Below, piece by piece: positions 17,297 through 27,700 of a DNA stretch of 47,256 nt. The DNA is taken from assembly GCA_030828105.1 (NCBI GenBank), contig JAURDE010000003.1, positions 1 to 47,256 on the forward strand, in the 5' to 3' direction. Below the pieces are notes generated by a model that was not told where the DNA came from, ran no database searches, and worked only from the letters and a program-made list of their open reading frames with translations. Position numbers and translations under genes: made by a program. Every line of letters starts with the position of its first letter. Positions within the stretch are counted from its first letter, which is position 1. The DNA is from Bdellovibrionota bacterium (GTDB lineage Bacteria; Bdellovibrionota; Bacteriovoracia; Bacteriovoracales; Bacteriovoracaceae).

Positions 17297-18150
17297 AATT
17301 ATCACTCTATCCTTATCAAACTAAAAAGATAAATATCAACCACGGTACTACACCAATCAAGTATAATTATATTGATGAGGGACATGGAAATCCTGTGATT
17401 ATGGTTCATGGAAATCCAACCTGGTCTTTTTACTATAGAAAGTTGGTCGAAAAGCTTAAAGATCAACATAGATGCATTGTCCCTGATCATATAGGATGTG
17501 GACTAAGCGACAAACCACAAGATTATTCCTATCGTTTAGAAAACCATATTAATAATCTCGATACACTCGTCAAAAATCTAGAACTTAAAAGCTTTGACCT
17601 CATCGTTCACGACTGGGGCGGTGCTATCGGCTTTGGTCTTGCAACGAGGTACCCAGAGAAAATCAATAAAATTGTTATTCTCAATACAGCAGCATTTACT
17701 TCCAAAAACATACCTTTTCGCATAAATTTATGCCGTATACCTTGGTTTGGAGAAAAATTTATCAGGGCCTTTAATGGTTTTGCTTGGCCTGCCACCTTTA
17801 TGGCCGTCACAAAAAAAATGGATCCCAAGGTTAAAAAAGGTTATCTTCATCCTTACAATAATTACAATAACCGTCTCGCAACAGCACGCTTTGTCCAAGA
17901 TATTCCTCTTAACAAAAGTCATCCCTCTTATAAAACCCTAAAGGAGATTGAAGATCGGCTTCACCTTCTTAAAGGTAAAAAACTTATCGTGTGGGGGAAA
18001 AAGGATTTCTGCTTTAATGACTCCTTTTTGAAAAAGTGGCAAGAGATTTACCCCGACGCTCAGAAAATTATTCTCAAAGATGCTGGTCATTATGTTATTG
18101 AAGATTGCCATGAAGAAACGCTAAGTTCCATTAAAGGATTTCTCCAATGA
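17287..18150 (+). CDS. oleB: OleB, alpha/beta-hydrolase fold beta-lactone decarboxylase
   Basis: A 287-residue alpha/beta hydrolase of the haloalkane-dehalogenase type. HGNPTWSFYYRKL forms the oxyanion region, the nucleophile is Asp109 in VHDWGGAIG, and the catalytic histidine is His268 in DAGHYVIED. In the Ole pathway this enzyme removes CO2 from the cis-beta-lactone to give the final cis-alkene. On its own the sequence could be read as a haloalkane dehalogenase, but overlaps with oleA (10 bases) and oleC (4 bases, ATGA) make OleB far more likely. Confidence 0.92.
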   Translation: MSLELSLYPYQTKKININHGTTPIKYNYIDEGHGNPVIMVHGNPTWSFYYRKLVEKLKDQHRCIVPDHIGCGLSDKPQDYSYRLENHINNLDTLVKNLELKSFDLIVHDWGGAIGFGLATRYPEKINKIVILNTAAFTSKNIPFRINLCRIPWFGEKFIRAFNGFAWPATFMAVTKKMDPKVKKGYLHPYNNYNNRLATARFVQDIPLNKSHPSYKTLKEIEDRLHLLKGKKLIVWGKKDFCFNDSFLKKWQEIYPDAQKIILKDAGHYVIEDCHEETLSSIKGFLQ

Positions 18151-19802
18151 AAAGTTTCCTCAATATCTCAGAGCTTTTGATTGATCAGGCCAGGAAAACA
18201 CCTCATAAAAAGGCCGTTGTTACCCCCAAAAAAAAGGGCAAAGAGTATATTTATGAACATCTTACCTTTTCTGACTTAAATGAAACGTCCAATAAGTATG
18301 CCAAAAGCTTTCTTGAACTTGGCATAAAAAAAGGTACTAAAACGCTAGTCTTTCTCAAACCTGGACTTGATTTTTCTTCAGTTACTTTTGCCTTATTTAA
18401 AATCGGGGCAGTTCCTATCTTTATCGATCCCGGTATGGGAAAAGACAACCTACTCTCCTCTATAGAAAAAATATCTCCTAAAGCAATTATAGGAATTCCT
18501 AAAGTACACTTTTTAAGGATGTTTTTTGCTGAGAGTTTTAATTCTCTAGAAATTTTCATTACAAGTGGAAACTTCTCTTTTGGTGGAGAAATCCCTCTGT
18601 CGAAATTAAAAAACCGAATTAAACCTGTAGAACTTCATGAAGTTTTTGAAAAAACAGTACCTAACGATCTTGCGGCCATATTATTTACCTCTGGAGGAAC
18701 TGGAAAACCTAAAGGTGTAGAATATACCCACCAGATTTTTTGGCATCAAACACATCTTCTTAAAGAAATGTTTGGGCTTACACCTGAGGACATTGATGTA
18801 CCTGGTTTTCCTCTTTTTTCTTTTTTTACTCTTTCCTTAGGGATGACAAGTTGTATTCCCGATATGAATCCTTCTCAACCCTCCAAGGCCAAAGGAGAAA
18901 AACTCTATCAAGTTATAAAAGATAACAAGGCCACTTTTTTAGCAGGATCTCCCTCTATTTGGGAAAACCTTGCTCATTATTTGAAAATAAATGAACTTGA
19001 TCTCCCGTCCATCAAGTATATAGCAATGTTTGGTGCGCCTGTATCTCCTACTTTATTAGCACTATTTAAATCTGTTTTACCTAAGGCGCAAGTGTTTACT
19101 CCTTATGGGGCCACAGAGGCCCTTCCTCTTTCACTCATAGAAGCTCAATTTATCCTTGATAAAACTCAATATCAGAGTCTTAAAGGTAGAGGAACATGTG
19201 TAGGTAAACCTATTGCTGCCATTAAAGTTAAAATTATTGATATCGTTGATGGCCCCATAGAGTCTTTGAAAGATGTGAAAGAAAAAGGGCCTGGAAAAAT
19301 TGGTGAGATTATTGTTTCTGGCCCTATAGTGACCTCTCGTTATTACGAAATGGAGCAAGAAACAAAATTTTCTAAAATTAAAGATGATAATACCTTCTGG
19401 CATAGAATGGGTGATTTAGGTCATATTGATGATGATGGTCTCTTATGGTTTTGTGGTAGAAAGGCCCATCGTATCGAAAGTACAAATAGGCTCGACTGCT
19501 CAGTTAACGTAGAGGCCATTTTCAATCAACATTCATTGATAAGAAAAAGTGCCCTCATTAATATTGGGGATAGAAAAGATAAAAGGCCCGCCATTGTCAT
19601 TCAAAGAAATGATGGCAAAACAAGAGATAAAAAGTTTAAACACTTAAAAAAAGAGCTTAGAGAGCTTGCAAGTCAAAACCCTCTTACTCAACACATTCAA
19701 GATATATATGTGGCCAAAAACTTCCCACTCGATATCCGCCATAATATAAAAATTGATCGTAAGAAATTATCTCATTTGGCAAAGAATGGAGAACTGACAT
19801 GA
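18147..19802 (+). CDS. oleC: OleC, beta-lactone synthetase (AMP-dependent ligase family)
   Basis: A 551-residue ANL-superfamily enzyme. The ATP loop is FTSGGTGKPKGVEYTH (from about residue 180) and the A5 motif is YGATEALPLS (Tyr320 to Glu324); YGATEAL is characteristic of OleC. It adenylates the beta-hydroxy acid made by OleD and closes a beta-lactone rather than loading CoA. RMGDLGHIDDDGLLWFCGRK corresponds to the A7/A8 hinge. Overlaps oleB and oleD by four bases each. Size matches known OleC proteins. Confidence 0.92.
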   Translation: MKSFLNISELLIDQARKTPHKKAVVTPKKKGKEYIYEHLTFSDLNETSNKYAKSFLELGIKKGTKTLVFLKPGLDFSSVTFALFKIGAVPIFIDPGMGKDNLLSSIEKISPKAIIGIPKVHFLRMFFAESFNSLEIFITSGNFSFGGEIPLSKLKNRIKPVELHEVFEKTVPNDLAAILFTSGGTGKPKGVEYTHQIFWHQTHLLKEMFGLTPEDIDVPGFPLFSFFTLSLGMTSCIPDMNPSQPSKAKGEKLYQVIKDNKATFLAGSPSIWENLAHYLKINELDLPSIKYIAMFGAPVSPTLLALFKSVLPKAQVFTPYGATEALPLSLIEAQFILDKTQYQSLKGRGTCVGKPIAAIKVKIIDIVDGPIESLKDVKEKGPGKIGEIIVSGPIVTSRYYEMEQETKFSKIKDDNTFWHRMGDLGHIDDDGLLWFCGRKAHRIESTNRLDCSVNVEAIFNQHSLIRKSALINIGDRKDKRPAIVIQRNDGKTRDKKFKHLKKELRELASQNPLTQHIQDIYVAKNFPLDIRHNIKIDRKKLSHLAKNGELT

Positions 19803-20806
19803 AAATACTGATTACTGGAGCTGGAGGCTTTTTAGGTTTTCATATCGCCAAGGCCCTTGTTGAGCAAGGTCATGAAGTTACTAATTTTTCTCGTCAACAC
19901 TACAAAAAATTAGATGATATAAGTGTAAAAAGTATTCAAGGGGATCTTAGAGACCGAGAGGCCGTCGAAGATGCTGTCCATGATCAGGATGCTATATTTC
20001 ATGTTGCCTCCAAGGTTGGTGTCTGGGGAAGTTACAAAGACTTCTACGACATTAATGTTAAAGGTACCAAAAACGTTATACTGGCCGCAAAAAGGGAGAA
20101 GGTTGATAAGCTCATCTTTACGAGTTCTCCTTCGGCCATTTTTGGTGTCGAGAACTTATGTGGAGTAGATGAAAATTATCCCTATCCTCAAAAATATGTT
20201 TCTCATTATGCTAAAACAAAGGCCTTAGCAGAAGAAGAAATACTCAAGGCCCACGATCCTCAAAGATTAAAAACAATTGCTTTAAGGCCTCATCTTGTTT
20301 TTGGCCCTGGTGACCATAATCTTATTCCGAGGGTTATTAATAAGGCAAAAAAAAATAAACTTAAAATTATTGGTAGTGGGGACAATATTGTAGATGTTTT
20401 ATATATTGATAACGCAGTTCATGCTCACCTTCTTGCCTTAGAAAAACTAGATTCCGATCCTAAGGTCGGTGGACAGGCCTTTTTTATATCTCAGGAAAAA
20501 CCGGTAAAACTATGGAGTTTTATTAATACCATCCTAGATAAAAATAAGTTTACACAAGTAAAGTCAAAGGTACCATTTGCGCTGGCCTATGGAGTGGGGT
20601 TTTTTCTTGAAAAGGTTATGTTTTGGTCCCAAAACGAACCTCCCCTTACAAGGTTTGTTGCTCTAAATTTAAGTAAATCACATTATTTTAATAACCAAAA
20701 ATCCCATAACTTATTAGAATATCAACCCATTGTAAGTCTTGAAGACTCAATTGAAAAAACGACACAATGGATGCGCTCTAATGGTCTTTCTAACATCTCC
20801 CAATAA
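19799..20806 (+). CDS. oleD: OleD, NAD(P)H-dependent 2-alkyl-3-oxoalkanoate reductase
   Basis: A 335-residue extended SDR of the 3-beta-hydroxysteroid dehydrogenase type. The cofactor loop is TGAGGFLGFHIAKAL (residues 6-20), and the catalytic set is Ser109/Ser110 with Tyr137 and Lys141 in SHYAKTKALAEEE. OleD reduces the keto acid from OleA to the 2-alkyl-3-hydroxy acid used by OleC. It is the last gene of the operon; 66 bases separate it from the protease lipoprotein. No clear terminator hairpin follows, so read-through is possible. Confidence 0.92.
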   Translation: MKILITGAGGFLGFHIAKALVEQGHEVTNFSRQHYKKLDDISVKSIQGDLRDREAVEDAVHDQDAIFHVASKVGVWGSYKDFYDINVKGTKNVILAAKREKVDKLIFTSSPSAIFGVENLCGVDENYPYPQKYVSHYAKTKALAEEEILKAHDPQRLKTIALRPHLVFGPGDHNLIPRVINKAKKNKLKIIGSGDNIVDVLYIDNAVHAHLLALEKLDSDPKVGGQAFFISQEKPVKLWSFINTILDKNKFTQVKSKVPFALAYGVGFFLEKVMFWSQNEPPLTRFVALNLSKSHYFNNQKSHNLLEYQPIVSLEDSIEKTTQWMRSNGLSNISQ

Positions 20807-20831
20807 AAAAAATTGAGTACTTAGGATATTA

Positions 20832-20859
20832 TTGACTTTACCGATCAGGTATATAGGAT
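20832..20859 (+). promoter_or_regulatory. Possible promoter for the protease/lectin lipoprotein pair
   Basis: TTGACT (20832-20837) and TAGGAT (20854-20859) are separated by 16 bases in the short gap after oleD. The -35 is good and the -10 poor, and the implied leader would be very short. The genes may instead be expressed by read-through from the ole operon. Confidence 0.2.
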
Positions 20860-20872
20860 GTGGTGCGAGTAA

Positions 20873-23800
20873 ATGATGAAAATTTTAATAATAATAAGTA
20901 CACTTATATTTTTCTCCTGTTCCTCTAGGCAAGCAGGACGTGCCCCTGCTTCAGTTGAGCAAAAGAAAAACGTTAGCGATATTTTTGTTAAAGCAAATGT
21001 ATTAAAAAATAAGGCCCAACAATCGTTTAAATGGGAAGAAAAAAACTTAGTTATTGAATTTATTTCTACACCAATGCCTTCTGAAATTACAAAAGTAAAA
21101 TCTCTACTCAATGGGGCCGATCTTACTCGCTTTTTTCCTTTTCCTAGTTCCTATTTTGAAAGACTTTATCAATTTTCTTTTTCGGGGAATGAAGAAGTCA
21201 TAAGAAAACTTAAAGATTCAATCGAAGAATTTCCCTTTGTCAATAAGGTTGAATTTGACTTCACTTTTGAAGCTTATTCTATTGAAGTAAACCCTAACGC
21301 TCCTCAATTGACGACTGACAGTTTCGCTCCCTACCAGTGGGGTCTTTTCAATAATGGTCAGGTCATTTTAAGAGACCTTGATGATATCCACCTCGAAAGA
21401 ATAATTGGTGCCCAAGGAGTTGATTTGGGAATTGCTCCGCTCTTAGATCAAATAACCCCTATGATGAAAGAAGAAGTTATAGTTGCTGTTCTCGATTCTG
21501 GCCTAGATTATCAGCATCCAGATCTTAAAAATAATGTTTTTAAAAATAAAAAGGAATGTAATTCACGAGGCTTACCTCCCTTTAAAATGAAAGAAGATGC
21601 TGATGGCAATGGATTCAAAGCAGACTGTATTGGTTGGAACTTTACCTCAAAGACAAAAGGTGGAGATAACAAAGTTACAGATTTACAAGGTCATGGGACC
21701 CATGTAGCTGGCATTATGGGTGCCGAGCTTGATAATGCTATAGGTGTGGCAGGAATTTCAAATAAAATTAAAATCCTCCCTATAAAGGTGTTAGGTGAAA
21801 ATGAGCAAGGAAGAAATCCTAACGGAAGTCTTACCTCTAGAATTGCTAAAGGAATCCTCTACGCAACAAAGATGGGGGCCAAGGTTATTAATATGAGTCT
21901 TGGTTGGCCTGTTATACTCGATACTAAATATTTAAGAGAAGCATTTGAAGAAGCGCAAAAGGCAGGTATTACAATAGTTGCTGCCGCTGGAAATAATAAT
22001 AACAATAGTCCTGTCTACCCTTGTGCCTATAAAAATGTCATTTGTGTAGGTTCTATTAGTAATGATGGGTCCATCTCACATTTTTCTAATTATGGTGGAT
22101 ATATTAATATTCTCGCTCCTGGTGACAATATCCTTTCAACCTTTCCGGTTATAAAAGACCCCAGCTTCTTTGCTGTTAAAGGCTACGAGATTAAAAATGG
22201 TACAAGTCAAGCGTCTCCTTATGTGGCCGGTGCAGTAGCTGTGCTTAAAGGGATATACCCTGAAATTAGCGAGGATGAAATTAAGGCGCGACTTTATAAT
22301 GCGGCCTATTCTCCCAACCATTTTAAACCAAATACAAAATATTCTGGATTTGGATTAATTAATCTAAAAAAAGCGATCGAAGCGCAGGAGCTCTCCCTTG
22401 TTATACCACAGTTTAAGGATCTCTCTGCATTGTCTATCTCAGGAGAAGACCAAAGCTTTACCCTAAAGCTCGCTTTGAAGAACCTTGGTTCAAGAATAGA
22501 AGGACTGAAAGTTAATATAGATGTCAAAGAAGAACATATTACTATAGAGGATAATGAATTCGATCTGGCCAAAATAGAAAAAGGAGAAGAGCTCATCTTA
22601 TCAATAAATGGGTCTGTACAGGATACTTCTCTTGATAATAATATGACTCTAACGCTAAAAATCAAAAAGTCATCTCATGAAAAAAGCTATACAAATGAAT
22701 ACAAATTAAGCCAATCTTCATCAAATGATAACCGCTTTGAAAGTTACGCTATAGAAAACATTGAAGATGCCCCTGTCGGCAAGGTTGATAAGGGACGTTT
22801 CAAAGTCTTTATGAAAACAATATCAGACCCCTTACTCTATAAAGACCTTCCGGAGTACTATCTTACCAAAAAGACAAAATACAATGATAGAGATGGAATA
22901 GATATTATTGTATTAAAACAAAATAGCGAGCTATACAAAAAAGCTTTCAATCTTTTTATTCCTAATGCACAGCAGATTCTATTCATTCAAATTAATGATT
23001 TAAATTTCGACAATAGGCCTGATTACTTGATTGGTAGTATTGCCGGAAGTGGTCAAGACCGTTCTATAAAATTAAGTTTTTATGATGAAAATGGATCTTC
23101 CTTGTATGGAGATTATGGACACTGGGAGCTTAAAGACTCCGTGGCCTTTTTGGAGGATCTTAGAAAGGTCGCTGTCATTCCCACCAATCTCAAAGGTTAT
23201 GGAAAGGTAGGTACAATTACCTTTTTCAATCATCAATGTAGTCCATCAAGATGTAATCTAGGGATGGTTCCAGTTGAAGATCAAAATCCAGATCCTTGGA
23301 AGGAGAAAGATTTCACTAAAGGAAAACATTTTTTCTTCATTGCTCCTGAGATTGAAAATGGAAGTGTTAAGGCCAAGGTTAGGGTTATGGATAACTTTAA
23401 GTGGACAAACGATTTGAAAAAACATCTTAAACTTGCCTGGAATGACAATATTAACATCCTTGAGTTGCTGCCACAATCTCAACAAGAACAATCAAAAGGG
23501 ATTGCCAGAGGGGTTATCTCAGTAGGAAAAAACTTTTTCACCAAAGGTTACACGGTAGATATAAATAGTGATGGAATTTTGAAATCCACCCCTATCAGAT
23601 CGGATAAAATTAAAGTTGAAGGAAATAAATTAACACCCGTCATTGATTTATCAGATTTACCGAGAGTCAATGCGGCCTCATCCTTTTATGGTGTTTATGA
23701 TCCCACAACGATAAGATTTTCCCATTTGTCTGGTTTAAGTAAAGCAGATGTCAACTTAAACAACACACCGACCACAGAAGAGTTCTATAAAATTATTTCA

Positions 23801-24733
23801 TCCCAAAGTAAAATCTGTCTTGCTGGAGATCTTGTCACTCAAAAAATATATCAATTTCAATGCGATAAACCGGAAGGGAAAACTCTAGAGTGGAAAATAA
23901 ACAAACTCAGTGGCAATAAGATCACAATCTCTGAGCGAGATAACTGTCTAACAGTCCCCAAATTTAAGAGGTATCGCAGCTGGGACAGCTTCGCTTATAA
24001 AAAGAAATGTAACGAGCAAAAGGATCAGATTTTTGAACTTATTGAAGATAAAGGAAGTTACTACATCCGATCTCTTCTCACACAGAAATGTATTTCTCCT
24101 TCAACAAAAAAACCAAGAGACCTACACGATATAATACAAAAGAAATGTAAACCTTCTCATAGAGATAAGTGGTCTCTTAAAAAGGTCATTCGTCCCATTG
24201 AGGGAAAAGACCCCCACGTTTTATCTGAAAATAGTTATCAATTTAAAAATTCCGTTCTTTTTAAGGTCAAAAATAAAAGAGATCATATTATTCGCCTTAT
24301 CTCTAGTTTTAAAAAAGGCCATCTTCAATATAATTTACTAGAAACTAAATCCAATCTTAAAGTTCACATCTATGATTCTCAAACAGAGGAATCAAAGATT
24401 TTAACCAAGCCTATATCTCGTTTTAGTTTTTTACCTGGCAGCTTATTTTCAGAGTCTCTTTATCCTATCTTCATCGGTGAAGATGAAAAAAGAAGACCCG
24501 CATTATATATCGATGCCACCCAGATCTCTAGAGGTGATATCTACGTGATGACTATTAATTCTAAAAACGAGATCATTTCGCCTATCAAATATAATATAAG
24601 AGTGCCCAAGAATTGTCGTCCCATGAATCCAATACCTAAAGGACAAAAGAAAGTAATGAACTTCACTCTTATATGTCAGGAGCAGACATCCACCGGCGCA
24701 GTCTGGGCCCTTCGCTATTTAAAGGTTGAATAA
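20873..24733 (+). CDS. Subtilisin-family (S8) serine protease lipoprotein with ricin-like C-terminal domain
   Basis: A 1286-residue exported lipoprotein; the lipobox is LIFFSC with the lipidated cysteine at about residue 16. The subtilase domain has an intact triad: Asp208 in VAVLDSGLDYQHPDL, His274 in LQGHGTHVAGIMG and Ser445 in NGTSQASPYVAGA, with the oxyanion asparagine in AAAGNNNN. The N-terminal part could be a propeptide/inhibitor domain. Residues about 510-960 are beta-rich and unassigned. Residues about 975-1105 resemble a degenerate ricin-type beta-trefoil (KICLAGD, DNCLTV, QKCISPS with regular Cys spacing), matching the lectin modules of the next gene. Its stop overlaps the next ATG by one base. 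It may degrade surface or prey proteins, which is inference. Weak ribosome site. Confidence 0.9.
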   Translation: MMKILIIISTLIFFSCSSRQAGRAPASVEQKKNVSDIFVKANVLKNKAQQSFKWEEKNLVIEFISTPMPSEITKVKSLLNGADLTRFFPFPSSYFERLYQFSFSGNEEVIRKLKDSIEEFPFVNKVEFDFTFEAYSIEVNPNAPQLTTDSFAPYQWGLFNNGQVILRDLDDIHLERIIGAQGVDLGIAPLLDQITPMMKEEVIVAVLDSGLDYQHPDLKNNVFKNKKECNSRGLPPFKMKEDADGNGFKADCIGWNFTSKTKGGDNKVTDLQGHGTHVAGIMGAELDNAIGVAGISNKIKILPIKVLGENEQGRNPNGSLTSRIAKGILYATKMGAKVINMSLGWPVILDTKYLREAFEEAQKAGITIVAAAGNNNNNSPVYPCAYKNVICVGSISNDGSISHFSNYGGYINILAPGDNILSTFPVIKDPSFFAVKGYEIKNGTSQASPYVAGAVAVLKGIYPEISEDEIKARLYNAAYSPNHFKPNTKYSGFGLINLKKAIEAQELSLVIPQFKDLSALSISGEDQSFTLKLALKNLGSRIEGLKVNIDVKEEHITIEDNEFDLAKIEKGEELILSINGSVQDTSLDNNMTLTLKIKKSSHEKSYTNEYKLSQSSSNDNRFESYAIENIEDAPVGKVDKGRFKVFMKTISDPLLYKDLPEYYLTKKTKYNDRDGIDIIVLKQNSELYKKAFNLFIPNAQQILFIQINDLNFDNRPDYLIGSIAGSGQDRSIKLSFYDENGSSLYGDYGHWELKDSVAFLEDLRKVAVIPTNLKGYGKVGTITFFNHQCSPSRCNLGMVPVEDQNPDPWKEKDFTKGKHFFFIAPEIENGSVKAKVRVMDNFKWTNDLKKHLKLAWNDNINILELLPQSQQEQSKGIARGVISVGKNFFTKGYTVDINSDGILKSTPIRSDKIKVEGNKLTPVIDLSDLPRVNAASSFYGVYDPTTIRFSHLSGLSKADVNLNNTPTTEEFYKIISSQSKICLAGDLVTQKIYQFQCDKPEGKTLEWKINKLSGNKITISERDNCLTVPKFKRYRSWDSFAYKKKCNEQKDQIFELIEDKGSYYIRSLLTQKCISPSTKKPRDLHDIIQKKCKPSHRDKWSLKKVIRPIEGKDPHVLSENSYQFKNSVLFKVKNKRDHIIRLISSFKKGHLQYNLLETKSNLKVHIYDSQTEESKILTKPISRFSFLPGSLFSESLYPIFIGEDEKRRPALYIDATQISRGDIYVMTINSKNEIISPIKYNIRVPKNCRPMNPIPKGQKKVMNFTLICQEQTSTGAVWALRYLKVE

Positions 24734-27700
24734 TGAAAAATATAATTTTTATAATTTTACTTCTTTTCGGCTGTACTCAACCCAACAATGGCCGCTTTCC
24801 TGCTTCTACTGTTAACTTTACTAATGGAATGGTCCCAATGGAATACGGCGCTCGGCCTGCCACGGACCTTTTCTATGAGGGCAAGCCTCTTCTTCCGGAG
24901 GAGGCCCACCAAATGGTCATAGATAGTGACGGTAAGTTTGATTTATCACTACTAAACCCTGATGAGAACACCGTTCTGTGGAGGAATGTGAGCCCTCAAA
25001 CGCTATCAGAAAAAGATGATGAACTTGAGATTGATGAGGAAGACGAAGTTAAATATCTGGACGTCGTTCGCTCTAGATCAGGCCGGTATCGTTTCTCCGT
25101 AAGGGCGACCAAACCAAATGGAGAAAAGAGAACATTTCGTGTTATGTTATCTAAGCAAATACACAACCTTCTTCTTAGAAAGAATTTACTTCGAAAATTA
25201 GGCTATAAAGTTCCTAAAATAAAATATTATCCTAAATTAAAAATTAATTTCAGCAGTTATTTTGCAAAAGAAAACTTTTTTAATGATGTCTCTCAGGCCA
25301 CCTTTGGAGACCCTTCACGTTGGGTTATTGATTATAATAAGCATTTAAGAGAAGATGAAATTCTGCCTCAAGAAGATTTAGATATTTTAGATTCACAAAT
25401 CGAGAATGAGGAATTTAAAAACCTGCCCCGACATAGCATAAGAAATATTTCGGGTGATAAATGTTTATCAAGAGATGTTAAAAAGGATCGTAAGGGTATC
25501 TTCCAATACGATTGTAAAAGAGAAGATTTTTATGCTCAAAATTGGGTTTTTGAAAAACAAGATGATGCGTCTTATTTCATAAAAAGTGCTCAAACGGGAA
25601 AATGTCTCGATATCCGAGGCTCAAGTAAAGTAACAGGCGCCAATGCGATTGAGTTTAAATGTCATGGTGGTTCCAATCAACGTTTTATCATTACAGAAAA
25701 TTCTATTGAAGAAGGAACACCTACGGAAATAAAGGCCTCTCATAGTGGGTATTGTTTACGCCTAAAACCACGACATCGCAGAAAGGATAGTAGAATACAG
25801 ATCGAGCAGGCCCGATGCAGTGGTAAAGACGATCAAAAATGGGCCATCGGCTCACCTATTAGTGGTGATGGGCCTTTACGAGAAAAAGAAGAAATCACTC
25901 TTCAAGATGTTATAGTTTTAGAAGAGCAAGATCATTATTATAACCTCGCCTACGGTTTTCTCCCTCCTGAAGTAATACAGGGAAGAAGGCTTCTCAACTC
26001 ACTTTTTATCCCCTATTCACTGGTTGAAACACCTGAGAGTATTAACTTACTCAATTGGCATATTGGGAGGATTGTCAATGGTTCTTTAAAGCTTGAAATG
26101 GAAAGCTCTGAAAACTTTAATCCTACTTATTATGATGCAAAGTGGATTACAAGAAGAATATTAAAATTAAAACGACAAGATTGGGTCAACATTGTAAAAA
26201 TGGCCTACTTTCCTCCTGAGGTAGAGGCACTTCTCGTTGAAAAACTCATATCTCGTCGAAATCATCTCATGCAATTATTTAATATTGATAATATTGAAAT
26301 GAGGGTTCAATCTAGGCAACAAGGGCAACATGCGATATTACTCAATCCTCAGGAGGGCAAGTGCTTAGGGCTTAATGATAAAGATCAAATAGGTATGATT
26401 TCCTGTGAATCTGATATTGCCAAAAGAGGACTGCTTCAATTAAATCCCGTAAGAGAAAATGTTTTTTCTTTTATTTTAAATAAAAATCAAAATTGTCTTG
26501 ATATAAACCGTAACGCCAGAGTCTCTGGTGCCAACCTTATTCATTACCCTTGTCATGGAAAAGATAATCAACTCTTTGAGTTAATTCGTGACGACAGCGG
26601 AACCGTCACTCTCAAGTCCATAAGATCAGGAAAATGTATCGGCCCAGATAAAGATCGAGTTGAACAACATAAATGTGGAAAATATAAATCTCAACAATGG
26701 GAACTTCTTAACTATGACAGAAGAGGAGATTATTACTTCAATCATTCACTAAAAATTGACCCTGATATTTCCATGGGTGAAAAACTTAAGGAAGGCAAAC
26801 TTCAGGTTGAAAACTGGCCAGGCTATGCTAGTCGATTTTCTTTTGGTGATCCAGAAAACCCTCTTTCAGGTAAAGAAATTGGACATTTCGTGCTCTCTAA
26901 GGCCGCTTCAATGGGGTTATCAGCGGCCATTGCCCAAGTCAATCAACGCTTTCTCAATAACACTAAATACCTTACTAGTGCAAGAGAGGCCTATTTTAAA
27001 GATCTTCAAATTAGTACATTTATTAAATATCTTATAACAGGCGTTCCACAAAACATTCCACTAGGAGTATGGGCCTACCCTACTATTAATGGAAATATTA
27101 TTGTAAACCGGGATGTCGTCATAGGGAGTTACCTCGCTACGGATAACCAGGTTCAATTGGCGGACACTATTGGTTTTAACGTTAACTTGGGTATTTATGC
27201 TGAACTTTATGGCCTAAGTACTTTATTGCCAACACCAATTCCAGTGGGAGTCAATGCAAAGGCCCAAGTGGGCTTTACACGAACCTTTTCTCATTTAAGG
27301 CCCATTAAAAGCTTTAAAGCGGCCAATAAGTACCCCGTTAAAAACCTTATCATCCCTTACTTAACCATTAAGCAAGGTAAAATTTTTGATGATCTCCTTC
27401 ATGCAAATCTTAAGGATCTTGAGGATGAGGAAAGGAAAAAGCTGATTACCAAAGTTATTGGAGAATTTAAAAAGCAACTCCCTGTGGGTGACTCTTTTAT
27501 CATATCAGACAATATCAATCTTGGAGGTAATCTCACTGGTGGTCTACAACTGCAGAAATTAGTAAGTTTAAGCACTAGCCTTGGAGGAAATAACCTTACT
27601 ATTGCCAGACTTCATATAAACCGTGTTGATGAAGATACGATACACGTTTACAGAGACCTTGGTAATGTAACCTCGCTTCTAATGTCTATTCAATTTAAGG

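Noticed and set aside
17287-18150. Haloalkane dehalogenase
   Set aside because: HDWGG and Asp nucleophile are shared with dehalogenases, but overlaps with oleA and oleC identify OleB.
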